64,000 nt of DNA from Fasciola hepatica (Eukaryota; Platyhelminthes; Trematoda; Plagiorchiida; Fasciolidae): NCBI GenBank assembly GCA_948099385.1, contig CANUEZ040000113.1, positions 5,778,501-5,842,500 on the forward strand. Direction: 5' to 3'. The position numbers and the translations under genes are program-made. Positions 46,030 through 56,245 of this stretch are shown piece by piece. The notes under the pieces were generated by a model. The model had not been told where the DNA came from and made no database searches. It saw only the letters and a program-made list of their open reading frames with translations. How positions within the stretch are numbered: the stretch's first letter is position 1; every line of letters begins with the position of its first letter.

Positions 46030-46550
46030 TACGTCGCGGATTAGCGTTCTGTGGACGGTCTTCACCTTCACAGTTTTTATCGTTTCGTCGGAGCTTCGAT
46101 GGTTTCCATAACTAGGCCCAAAGGCCAGGTGCTGAAATGCGCGTGTTCGTCTGCGATCATCACCACATCCCCAACTTTGAATGGTCTTGTTTCACCCAGC
46201 CACTTCTGTCGAGCTTGCAGAGCCGGTAGGTACTCCCGAAGCCATCGCCCCCAAAAAACCTTAGCAAGATAGTTGGCCTGCTCCCATCAGTGAAAGTGGT
46301 CCACACGAAGGTTTATCGGTTTTTTTGGAAACCCTCGTTCGACCTTAACGTCAATAAATTGTTCGGAGTGAGCGCCGGATGGGTGGGGTCGCCGTTGATT
46401 TCTGTGACCATTGAGTGGTTGTTCAGAATTCTCTCGGTCTCAGTCTCGACGGTGCTCATCGGTTCGCCGTCGGGCGGCTGCTGCTCAATGATCGACAACA
46501 GTGTTCGCCTGGAGGATTGGATCAGGCGTGCCCGTACGCCTCTGCGATGA
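46030..46550 (-). pseudogene. BEL integrase C-terminal part
   Basis: The minus strand reads an RRGVRARLIQSSRRTLL block at about 46495-46545. The corresponding BEL/Pao block is GGVWERL.., so the catalytic Glu position holds Ala (codon at 46529-46531). Then follow the ILNNHSMVTEINGD and ALTPNNLLTLRS segments (46313-46498) typical of BEL/Pao integrase ends. Last come WLREYLPALQARQKWLGET and FKVGDVVMIADEH (46135-46245). Frame changes separate these pieces. Confidence 0.7.
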
Positions 46551-46555
46551 CTGGC

Positions 46556-47545
46556 CTACAAGGAAATGAAGTACCATCGTATGCCATAGGCCACGATTCG
46601 ATTCTGCAGTTTGTCACTGTTCACGTTTTTGTGCCAACGCTGCAATTCCCGGTGGGCACCCACAAAGTTCAACCCATTATCTGAGTATATATCGGCCGGT
46701 ACGCCTCTTCGGTTGATAAGTCTCTGCAGGACCAGTAGGGAGGAATCGGTCGTCATCGAATGTGCGACTTCTAGGTGTACCGCGCGTGATTTCATGCACG
46801 TCATGATACATCCATATCGCTTTTCTAATCTCTTCCCGCACTTGATCCACAAGGGCCCGAAATAGTCCAACCCGGTGTCGCTGAACGGCCACCAGCCCGC
46901 GGTCACCCTCCATTCTGGTAGCGGGGCCATGTGTTGTTTGCCCGCTGCGGCATTGCTTCTCCTTTAATGCATACAACCTCGGATTACGCGTTTTACGATC
47001 ACTCTTTCACTCAGCGACCAAGGGCGCTTTCGGATAATGCTCGTCACGTGACCTTCCTTTGCATGTCCTTCCAAGGCTAGGACGTGTTGGGTCATTAGCT
47101 CTACCACAGGTTGTCAAGCCGGCAGCAATATGGGGTATTTCGTGTCAAAGCTCAGACGTAATTTGGCTAGCCTGCCATCTACCCGTAGTAGTCCGGTAGT
47201 GAGTCTGGGGTTTAACTGCTTCAAGTCCCCTTTCGGGGATGATATTCCTTCGTCGATTGGTCTCTCCTATTCTACCCTCTTCACTTCCCGGGTGAGAGCC
47301 TTCCGTTGTACCATCGTGAATACATCGTGTTCTGCGGCTCGTAGTTCACCGAGTCTTATCGGACACACTCTTATCCGGCCGGAGGGGTGGACCCCCTCCA
47401 TGACTAGCAAAAGTATCTTGAATTTGGCCAACCAGACTAATGAACAAAGTGTCTGCATCCAGGAAGAAAACCTGACCAATCGGGACAAGATTGATGACGC
47501 TTCGACTACAGTAGCTGTCATCACCACGCCTTCGATCTCCAGTTT
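46556..47545 (-). pseudogene. BEL integrase core and connection region
   Basis: The 124-codon frame 46556-46930 contains the integrase core with FSDTGLDYFGPL (first Asp), then SRAVHLEVAHSMTTDS and IYSDNGLNFVGA (second Asp). Upstream on the minus strand, 46930-47130 shows a damaged zinc-binding region (LALEGHAKEGHV in one frame). The stretch 47130-47545 is the linker with GELRAAEHDVFTMVQRKAL, matching the conserved connector of BEL/Pao integrases. It ends at about 47.55 kb at an inserted non-LTR fragment. Confidence 0.75.
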
Positions 47546-47569
47546 TAGTTAATTGATAGTTGTATATTT

Positions 47570-47585
47570 CTTGACCGTGGTCAAG
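47570..47585 (-). other. 3'-terminal hairpin (perfect 7-bp stem)
   Basis: CTTGACCACGGTCAAG (minus strand) is a perfect inverted repeat with a two-base loop, just before AAATATAC, in the same place as the hairpins at 6087 and 45501. Confidence 0.65.
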
Positions 47586-48331
47586 GCACACGCACAAGGC
47601 AAGATTAGAGAATACAGCAGTACATAACAATGCGAGGCATTCACAAGTTTTAAATTCAAGAATCGCACGGTAACTGAAACAAGACAGTGAAGTCGTGTAG
47701 TGTTTGAGTGAACTGGAGTGGTAATGGTTGAAACTGGAATTATAAACCGGTTTCGAATTTGGAGAGAGCGGTGTGGATAGCTGGACAAACGTGGAAATGC
47801 TGACATGAGCGACACTGGAGACTGTTAAAAAGTGCAGTAGTCGCAAGGACCAGAAAAACAATAGGTCGGATATGACAACATGGACAGCAAGTTGAGGCAG
47901 GAGCAATACAAGATATGCCTTATGGGTGCCGAAAACTGGCTGAGAAAGGTCACGGAATCCAGAAAAGGGCGCGAGGGTGTACCAACCGGATAACTGGACG
48001 GTCACTAACGAATAACCGGGCTTGAGAGTTACCAAAGAACAAGATTAAAAGTAAAGTGCTCATGGGGCTATCAACGTGCAGTCAGAGGTGCCAGCGAAAT
48101 ATAGAAGGTTGATCCAGCACGGGGTAATTTTTGTGGGAGGGAGCGTTTGAAACAAATGCAGGTGAGTCACATTTGATCACATGACAGTCCTTTTGTGCAG
48201 GTGATTTCGGTGTCATAAGGAAGTTTACATGAAAGCGAGAAAATTAACAGGGAAAGCAGTGAACTTGTGAAGAGCATAAATGGTGTTGGACGCAGAACTG
48301 ACTTCAAAAGAGGAGCCGTCGAAGAAAAAGA

Positions 48332-48858
48332 CTAGTGGAGGCAAACGCTACAGTTATATATATATTCACTGGAATCCAATTTGGATCGTCTGGAGTGTGA
48401 ATGGATACTCTTCATTGAGGAGCCCACAAATGAATCACAAATGTGATTTCTCATAGTTATTCTGGTCTGGGTCACGTGAATGTGGTTATCAGACGAGTCA
48501 TGAGAAGGGATGTGAAGCAAAAGACTGTGACTCATTGTAGTCTGATAATCAAGAGCGTCTCCATATGCTCCATCTATGTTTATGCTATTTCGGACCACGC
48601 TGATTACAGAAGACGCGTCGAGGGTCCTGCTTAATTCTCTTTTAAATTGTTTTGGCGTGCGACACAATCTCAGCGAGTCAGAAAGCCTATATCGGAGGCT
48701 ATGATGAATAACCGAGAAATATCTAGACGTGACTGAGAGCCTGGACTGAGGGGTTGTAATGGTTTATTGTCTGCGACAAAGACAGTAAAAAGTCTTACTG
48801 GGGAAAATAGGTGGGTTATCAGATGGGTGGACTTTTGAGTGCAAAAGGTTGAAGAGAA
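48332..48858 (-). other. 3' UTR part of the inserted fragment
   Basis: This follows the RT stop at 48859 on the minus strand. The open frame 48332-48667 (minus) has no recognisable domain. A TATATATATA run is at 48356-48366. Confidence 0.4.
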
Positions 48859-49184
48859 CTAAGAGGTTAGGCTTGATAAGGCATAACCATAGAGGTTCAA
48901 GCCGGAGTAGTTCGCACCCAGCTCTGTAATTAAGGTTGGAAGAGGTGCCAAGTAATTTTTGGTGAAGGAAAATTGCACTTTCTCCATACCGACTCGGTCG
49001 GCCTTTCGCATCAAGGTAGGGACCAGGGGGCAGTATTCCAACAGTGACCTGGCGTGTGTCTTGAATATCAGGAGCTTGCTGTTCTGAGTATGGTATGTTC
49101 TGAGGATAAGTGAAATCATCCTTCTTGCCTTGCCAATTTGGGTCAGTGCTTGTTCACGGACGTTCCCACACGGGCCAGTTCTGT

Positions 49185-49660
49185 TTGGGCATTGACAGGA
49201 ATTTTGGTCCTTCTGTCCACGTGTCTCACCTCGGGAGCACAGATCTGCTGGGTTATGGTCTGGCCTGATATACTCCCATTGGTTCATGGCCGATTCTTCG
49301 TGGATGATTGCAAGCCGGTTAGCAGCGAAAGTACTAAATCGCATCGTGACTTTTGTAATGTAGTACATTACTAACGTCGAGTCCATCCAGAAACTAGCCG
49401 ACCAAATTTTGAAGCCAAAACATCTTTTTACCGCTTGTACCGCCCTGACCGCTAGCACGGCTGCACTGAGCTCATGGCGCGGGATCGAAACCACCTCCGG
49501 TGGAGCAATGCCGGCCTTGGTGAACAGGATCTTTGAAGCATATTTTTCACCGCCTGTGCACCATCGTCTGTATACCACTGCTCCGTAACCGACCTCGGAT
49601 GCGTCAGAAAAGGCGTATGGTTCACCGGCCCGTGTTGCACTACCAGCGGGCGAACATCAT
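49185..49660 (-). pseudogene. BEL RNase H domain
   Basis: The minus strand reads a VVYRRW start (about 49.57 kb), then IPRHELSAAVLAVRAVQAV (49450-49510), FWMDSTLVMYYI (the catalytic Asp in a WMDS context, about 49370) and WEYIRPDHNPADLCSRG (about 49230-49285). These are diagnostic of BEL/Pao RNase H. The first Asp region is split over frames near 49600. The frame runs directly into the inserted non-LTR RT at about 49.15 kb, creating an accidental fusion frame. Confidence 0.75.
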
Positions 49661-49664
49661 GGTA

Positions 49665-50560
49665 TCTTTATGTCCTCGAATTTATTAAGGGGCTTAGAAA
49701 TTCTTCCCATTTCAGCCGGTCTTCTGGGTCTAGTGGTTGATCATAATCGATTTTCTTACAGCTCGGCCGCTGCAACAGGAAATTTCCGGGCAACATCCAG
49801 GGAGAGGTGAAGCCAAGCGGATCGAACAAATTAGAGACGGCAGAAAGTATGCCACGACAGGTTACTGGTTGATCGGGAACGTTTAGCTCGAAAACAAGGT
49901 CGTCCATTTCCGCATTTCATTGGATCCCTAGAGTGCTTTCGGAAGGGAGTGGAGAGCCGTCCAAATCTCTAACTGTTTCGGCCGTGTCGTGGTACGGGAT
50001 GACTTCGAGCACTTCTGAGGCGTTAAACATCCTACGATTTATCACTGCATTTTCCCGAATCTTCTTTTCCCACCACGGTAAACGCAAAGCACCTCGTCCT
50101 TCTACCGGTATCTTCATCTGGTGAAACACTTCCCTGATGTCGGTGGAGAAGGCCACCCTACGCACACCGAAAAAGCACAAAACCTCTATCAGTGTTGTGG
50201 TCCAGTCAGGCATTTGTAGCAGGTGATCGTTTGCCAACTTGCCATGGAACGTTGCTGCACAGTCGAAAACCCCCGCAGTTTTTCGGGTCTCTTGGGGTTG
50301 ATAACCGGGTGACGAGGTAGATACCAGATTCTCTCCCAGCGGTCGGCGTTAGCAAGCAACCTTTCACCGTAACCGAGAGCTTCGTTTCGCTTTATTACTT
50401 CTGCATATCGTTGTCATAGATCCTGAGCTGGAACGAAGCGTTCTTTCGGTGGGGGGTAGTCTTTATAGAGCACAGTTTCTGTTGTCAACGTAATGGCCAG
50501 CTGGTATGTGCCATAGGAGGGGAACCTCGAACTGCTTGTAGGGCCTCTGGTTCCTTGCCG
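49665..50560 (-). pseudogene. BEL reverse transcriptase, catalytic segment deleted
   Basis: The minus strand shows LANDHLLQMPDWTTTLIEVL and VAFSTDIREVFHQMKI with GRGALRLPWW (50237-50080), the N-terminal half of BEL/Pao RT including the first catalytic Asp. The next residues already belong to the SEVLEVIPYHD and LPSESTLGIQ region. The usual stretch between them, which carries the YVDD box, is missing (junction near 50060). A stop replaces the Trp after LGIQ (49917). Then come LNVPDQPVTCRGILSAVSNL and FDPLGF (49668-49907). No polymerase activity is possible. Confidence 0.8.
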
Positions 50561-50566
50561 CACATT

Positions 50567-51230
50567 TTACATAGCGAAGTGGTCCTCTTGATACATCGAT
50601 ACTCTCTCGTCTCCGATGTCGTGAAACTCCGTCTCGTATAGCCGCTGCAACTCATACCCTATGCGGTTCATTTCGGCTGATACGTAATTCATGGAACCGC
50701 GTCCCCCCACTGGATCATATAATATCGGTTCCGGAGCTGAGCATACGGCATAAGTGGCCTGGCGGTTGCCCACTCTCTGGTCAAGCACCCAAGGTGCCTC
50801 TGGTAAGTCGCAGCTGATAAGGATATCCACTTCGTCGTCTTCCCAGTTTAAAACGGTTACCTCCTGCAGGTGGGACTGCCTAGTCAAAATTTCCTTCACA
50901 ACAGTTATGCTCGCATGGAGGGATCAGCTAATGTAAATGCTTCCGTTGACTCGATTTGCTCGTTAGTGCCTAAGGAGCTGAGCTGTACCCTCAACCGGCC
51001 GGTAGTCATTAATTGTGTTCCACCCACTGTGCTCACCGCTAACGATGTCGTACTTTTAGCGGGCCCGTGTTTGGCAGAAAGCAGCTCCTTCACCAGGTTA
51101 GTGTCCGATCCACTGTCAACGAAAGTCCATGCTTCTACCATTCCAGTTGGGGTCATCACTCCTACGGCAACTACTCATAAACTTACTGGTTTACTAGTAG
51201 ACCGTGACGTTTAAAAAACAACACTGGGCT
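50567..51230 (-). pseudogene. BEL protease region
   Basis: The frame 50905-51159 contains TFVDSGSDTNLV, the Asp-Ser-Gly active-site motif of retroelement aspartic proteases. After one stop or frame change, 50567-50899 continues with EVDILISCDLPEAPWVLDQR and GNRQATYAVCSA. This is the family's conserved region between protease and RT (usual wording IGxDxPEAHW). The order matches BEL/Pao pol. Confidence 0.75.
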
Positions 51231-51239
51231 TGGTGTTCC

Positions 51240-52490
51240 CCTCTGGTGTGGCTTCTTTCGCCTGATGCACTAATCTGTGGAGTCTGCCTGAGCAGCCTTC
51301 GTGACTGGATCTGGTTCTCGTTTGACAAACTGCTTTCCGGTGCATAGTTTTGAGGCATGTAAAGCACTCTTCTGTCATCATTGCCTTTCCCCACGTTCAT
51401 TTATTGCAGCCTAGATGAACTTGGGCATTCTAGTAGCCCATGGCTAGCATCACAGGACCTGCAACTTGAATGAGCTATAGCCTCGCGTGAAACAGCGTGT
51501 GCATCAGTCGGAGGCTGATGTTTCCGATGTTCTTGTGCCGTGATTTGAACCTGGCTGGTGCTAGGTTTGTTCATCCGGTTACTGTCCCCGAGGAATCGGC
51601 CGAATTTACTGTCGGTCATCTTGGTTTGCCTGCCCAAGTATTCGGTCAAGTCTTCGAAGTTAGCCTCGCGGCCGCTCCGACTCAAACGTTCCGCCCCTTC
51701 CGCCCACCGACCCTGTAGTTCGGGAGAGACGTGACGGACTACACTCTTTAATATACGCACTTCACTGAGGTCAGCCCTGTAACGTGAGTGGTCGAGGGCT
51801 ATTGAACAGTTCTGCATTTTGATCACTAGGTCGGCCATTGCGTAGACGTCACCCTTTGTTCTTTTGGTCTCTAACAAAACAACCCTCTATTAGGTTACGA
51901 GCTACCTTCAATGGCTGTCCGAACAGATCCCTCAAAATCTCCCTTGCGCGGGTAGCCTTGTTCCGGATCGGGCATGGTACACACATCGATGGCTCCTCTT
52001 GCTCGGCCTCGACAGTAATGAGTTAGGTAGAGGAGCCTTTGCTCAGGTTTGGTTTTTCTTGATTTCGACAATAGTTTCAAACTGTCTCATGAGCTTGCAG
52101 AAGTGTTCAGATCGTCCGTCGAAAACTGTCAGTTCTACTCTAGGCATATTGATGGTTGATGGCGTTGATATTTCATATTCGACGACCGGCGTGGAGTTTC
52201 CAATTTTTATTTGTCCTGATATGTCGGATAGGTCGTAGTCATTGACATTTTCCTCAAGCTCCACCTGCCTAAACTCCTGCTTTCTGGGCCCGTTGCCTAG
52301 CTGATATCAGTTGTTGTCCTAGGTCTGATATCCTTAGCTTAAATAGATTGACATTAATAAAATCCATGTTACCCTCAGTAATACATGAGCTAGCAACGGC
52401 AGGACCAGGTGACCTAGAATAGAATAAAGAATCGAAAGTACCCAAAACCTCTCCAGTACCTTGCCTTATTGTTTTCTGTCCAGATTCCAA
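51240..52490 (-). pseudogene. BEL gag
   Basis: Frames 52269-52490, 52043-52264, 51895-52080 and 51401-51877 join into a gag of the DUF1759 type. The blocks are LRISDLGQQL, INMPRVELTVFDG, EHFCKLMRQFETIVE, EQRLLYLTHYCRGRARGAI, and a helix-rich part with MADLVIKMQNCSIALD and SVVRHVSPELQGRW. A zinc knuckle follows, CRSCDASHGLLEC (C-x2-C-x3-H-x4-C), near 51440. The region 51194-51400 carries a damaged second Cys-rich segment. Gag would form the particle. Stops at 52268 and several frame changes are present. Confidence 0.75.
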
Positions 52491-52552
52491 TTGCTTCCAT
52501 CAGTTATTGGCATTTTGAGTATCTTCTCTTTCCAAGTTGATTAACTGAGCAT
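52491..52552 (-). other. BEL leader / primer-binding region
   Basis: About 60 bp lies between the inner LTR edge and the start of gag-like coding. A primer-binding site would be expected directly beside the LTR, at 52535-52552, but I could not match it to a tRNA. Confidence 0.35.
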
Positions 52553-52921
52553 TGTGGGACGGATTTGAGCAATATGTAGCCAAATTCGAAAAGGATCCCG
52601 AAATCAGAAAGCGATTATCCATGAAATTCTGCGAAACCAGATTAGCAAGTGAACAATGACATATAACAGATACGGTCCTCAATTGTGCGACCACAGGGAC
52701 TCAGAAAGTGAGAACACAATTGCCGCGTGCGAGAACGGAGCACGTGCGTCACGCAGGTCCAAAGTAGGATATGACAGATTAGCGCGATGCACACGAGGAA
52801 ACAAACGTTGGTTCATGAAAACATATAGTGCATAAAACATACAAATAATATAAATAAGTGATGTTAAGGAAACAAGAAACTGCAGTGGTTTTTGGGGGAT
52901 TTTTCACGACCGGTCGCTACA
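52553..52921 (-). repeat. BEL/Pao 5' LTR
   Basis: 369 bp, TGTAGCGACC at the 5' end and ..GTCCCACA at the 3' end on the minus strand. It matches 19453-19825. It is followed outside by GTGAG and then the family-C endonuclease. The roughly 25% LTR-LTR divergence judged by eye means an old insertion. Confidence 0.75.
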
Positions 52922-54558
52922 GTGAGTGCCTAGCTTGTGTCAAGGATGTCCATACCATTACCTGTCTTCCACATACTACACAGTACTCTTTCCCGGATTC
53001 TCTCTGTTTCAATACCAGCCTTCAAAACACTGTTCTTTACATTGTCTTTGTGTATCGCTTGCAAACGACCCCCAGTTCCTTGTTTCTACTTCTCAATAAA
53101 TCTTTTGAATAGCTCTCTTTTATTCCTTCTGGAACCAAGCTTGTTGCGGGTGACTTTAATCTCCCTCAAATTTGTTGGCCTCCCCTCTCTGATCCTCCCG
53201 ATCTTAGGGACCAAATTACTAATATGTTTCTTGGTGTCTGGACTCAAGGTGTCGAACCTAACGCGAATGGAAGCATAATAGATCTGATGTTTACTCACAA
53301 CACGCCTCTCATCGACGTGCCAGTGACACAAATCCTCCCCGGCAGTGACCACAAAATAAATATCTGCCATCTGCCCCCTAGTGGTCCTCCTGATACCGCA
53401 CACGCCTCCAACGAAATATTCTTGTGCAAAAATTGGACTTTGCTAGTCACGATTAATCTCCAAAAGACTGGGGTGATTATGTTCTCACCCACGACCCTCA
53501 GATTGCTGCGGATATTTTCTACTCAGTCCTTTCCGCCTGTCCAAAAGAAATCGTCTTGTTCCCCAGGCTGTCCCTCAGAAAGAGTTCCCTGTCTCACACC
53601 TCTATATAAAGTATCATAAACTTCTTAGGCAACTACATTATTTCAACGGCTTTGCAATTTTCATTTGTTTAAACCACTCCTCCGCACTTTTTCAACGGAA
53701 AAAGTATACGCGACTTCTTGCCCGAGAAGCTAAGGTATTGAGTCACCCAAACGAGTCGCAAACTTCCTCCTATGTTGCGTAATTCTAGAAACGCTGATAT
53801 TAAGGCCGACTTCCTACTCCTAATTCTGGATAAAAATTATCTACCACCTCCCCACTCTACACAGCCGAAGCCTTCGATGCTTTCTTTGCTTAAGCCATGG
53901 CCTTAGCTACTGTCCTTGCTCCTTCTCCATCTTTACCAATCGCTGACTCTGTCCTTTCTACGACACCCTTCGATGCCAGGAGTATTTCTGAGGTACTATC
54001 CAGTGGCAAACCTCTTCTTTCGATTAGGCCTCGATGGCCTACCGCCGGTTGCTCTTGCCAACTACGGACCCGAATCCCCCCTTTGCTGCTCAGCCTCTTC
54101 AATATTTGACTAAATGGTGGCACTGCAGTCGATAACAGGAGGTGTTCGGTTATCATTTCCATTCCTAAAGGAGGATCTTCACATGAAGTACCCAAATATC
54201 GCCCTATAAACCATGCCCCCATTTTATCCGGAATAACGGAGAAATTGGTCAAAGCTCACATTATTAAATACTTATTAGACCTCAACCTTATTTATGACAA
54301 CCAAAATGGATTCCTCCGTTTATGGTCCTGCATGACTTGTCAGTATGGTTTTCTGAATTTGTCACCGACTCTGCTGATGGCGGGAAATATTTTGTTGTTC
54401 TTTCTCCTGACTTATCCAAGGCATTTGGTCGTGTACCTCACCCACACTTTTATAAAGCTAAGGTCACTTGGCACTGTCGATCCGCTTCTTTCTTGGTTCT
54501 TACTTACTTAACTCATCGTTCACTGGTTGTCTTAATTAAAGGATACACCTCTAATCCA
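52922..54558 (+). mobile_element. family-C copy X continues: endonuclease and RT part
   Basis: From 52927 (TGCCTAGC) the sequence aligns with Y 23403 onward at about 80-93% by eye. Endonuclease blocks at 52927-53420 include VAGDFNLPQICW, LMFTHNT and GSDHK. RT blocks follow: YRPINHAP (about 54197), RLWSCMTCQYGFLN (about 54320), and LSKAFGRVPHPH (about 54412-54450). It stops near 54558 inside the RT, right after a stretch shared with Y (GGATACACCTCTAATCC). Confidence 0.75.
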
Positions 54559-56197
54559 ATAACTCTTTTCCCACCTGCCGTCATTTCTGGCTTCTATCAT
54601 CTATGCGCTTGGTGTTACCCTCTGCTCAGAACGCCCATTGATAGCTTCCTTAAAACCTGTCGCCCTGTTAATCCCTCCTCGTGCCCCATGCCATGTTGCA
54701 CCAACCGCACCCTCACCCATGCCCAATCCGCATATTAGAACTTGCCGCTCCAAAATTCGCATCCTTTACAGTCGTATTTATTATCTAATCACCACCACCA
54801 TATCTTCCTCACTTGGCCCCGCGATTCCTCTGCGGTTCTTTCCAGTGTCCTGATTAGTATCCACCAGTTCAATCGTCTGCCGGCACACAGCTCTCCAGCT
54901 CCATTGCCCCAACTCCTTTGCGCGTTCGTTTTCTTTGTGGCCTTTTTGCTCTATTACTGGTCCACTTATCTCGGGGCTTCCCGCTTCCTTGTCCGCCTCC
55001 TTCGTGTTTCATCTGCAGTAAAATGATCTGATTGGTGATTTCTTACCTGTGTCTCCTCGGTCATTGCTTACATCTCTGGATCCGTTTATTGCTCGCTACA
55101 GGCATTTTTCTGTACCTTCCAGTGTGGGCCGCTTTTCCATGTTCCACCATTGTAATGACAATGTTACGTCGTGACGTTCTTTTACAGTTCCAAATTGTTT
55201 GACCTGTCACTACCCGATTCCTCTGGTCCGTCACTACATCTTGCACCTGCATTGATCAAATAATTAGAACCATTCTTACCTGTTTTCCTTGATCCTGTCT
55301 TTCATCTTCACTCTTCCATGAACTGCTCCTAACAGTCTTCATCACTTCTGTGCTTCCACATTCTATTTTTCTCTCCGTTGGGCTGCCACGTGCACTTGTC
55401 ATGAAGTTAATCCACCACGAAATTCCAAAGTTAATCCTACGACAAATTTATCTAACATTACCTACTCCTCCTATTGACTGATAATTTCTTTCTAGGACCC
55501 CATTGTTATTGCTCCTGCTTCTCTTAAACCTATACATATATATACAATTAATCTATATATATATAAACTTACGCATATATATCTATGTGCACGCGCTCTG
55601 CATCTTGCAGTTCCTCACCTGCCATTTCTCTTGCTATCATCCCAACGACCGTCATCATAGGCATCCATCAACTCTACATCTGTGCCTCACATCTACCGTA
55701 TCCAATCCTTCTAAATCGTTTTTGTCATCTGATCATCCCTCTACGTCCTGCATTGCTCGCTTCCTGTTTTACGGTGAGTTTTGTGTCCTGTCCGCCGACA
55801 ATTCACTGCAAAGTACCAATGCTTCATTGTCATCTAATCCACTGCAACGCACCTCACCTTTTTCTCCATCGTTCCTCGCTACTGCAATTCTTTATACTGA
55901 TTTCCAGCCTTTCTCTTGTTTACCAGTCTGCCTCCATATGTAATTACCCGGGACCAGCCATTCAGCCCACCTGACCTTGAATTTCAAATTCACCGGGCGT
56001 CCATTCAAAACCGCTCTTGAGCTCATTTAAACTCCACACAATCTCTATGGTGTGCATACGTTTATACTATTTTCATCCTAACTTATTCACCCTTCTGAGC
56101 CTTTTTACTCAATATTTTAATGAGAGTCTCCATATTCCCATGAATTATATCTGTCCATTCCATCACCTGTATCTACATGATCATGCACATGGCATGC

Positions 56198-56213
56198 TTC
56201 GGGCGCTTCCGAA
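56198..56213 (+). other. 3'-terminal hairpin of inserted fragment
   Basis: TTCGG and CCGAA arms around GCGCTT, directly before AATAAACC and the ATT run. Compare 29771, where the left arm is TTTGG. Confidence 0.55.
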
Positions 56214-56220
56214 ATAAACC

Positions 56221-56245
56221 ATTATTATTATTATTATTATTATTA
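56221..56245 (+). repeat. (ATT)n 3' tail
   Basis: About eight ATT units abut TAGCCG, the start of the near-identical 1-kb tract. Confidence 0.8.

Larger units (their letters stand above)
47550..49155 (-). mobile_element. 5'-truncated non-LTR insertion in BEL pol
   Basis: On the minus strand the BEL frame runs into QIGKARRMISLILRTYH, KTHARSLLEYCPLVPTL and MEKVQFSFTKNYL (49150-48860), the distal RT region of family B/C. About 1.3 kb of pyrimidine-rich 3' UTR follows and ends at the hairpin at 47570-47585. BEL sequence resumes on both sides, at RGETRGQKDQ.. upstream (about 49.2 kb) and in the connector at 47.54 kb. The tail is short (ACAACTATC) instead of a TTA run. It is younger than the BEL element. 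Confidence 0.75.
45613..52921 (-). mobile_element. BEL/Pao retrotransposon interior and 5' LTR
   Basis: On the minus strand, from high to low coordinates, lie the 5' LTR (52553-52921), a short leader, gag (52.49-51.40 kb), protease (about 51.16 kb), RT (50.56-49.91 kb), RNase H (about 49.65-49.19 kb) and integrase (47.54-46.0 kb). Domain order and motifs are those of BEL/Pao. A non-LTR fragment (47.55-49.15 kb) interrupts it. The matching 3' LTR is 26 kb away at 19453-19825, separated by nested insertions. The RT has lost its catalytic segment and many stops occur, so it is dead. Confidence 0.8.
54559..56245 (+). mobile_element. inserted family-C 3' UTR fragment with TTA tail
   Basis: This 1.69-kb block aligns with 28.2-29.81 kb of copy Y (for example around TCATCTGCAGT and TCGTACGTTGCTCGC-like words) at about 70% by eye. 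It ends with the hairpin at 56198-56213, AATAAACC and an ATT run. It interrupts the RT of copy X, so it is a later 5'-truncated insertion of a family-C relative. Frames such as 55503-55943 have no domain. AT-alternating runs lie at 55535-55590. Confidence 0.7.

Noticed and set aside
55503..55974. Overlapping open frames of 129-146 codons
   Set aside because: Both lie in UTR-like repeat sequence with no motif, and the paralogous block at 28.9-29.3 kb does not conserve the frame.
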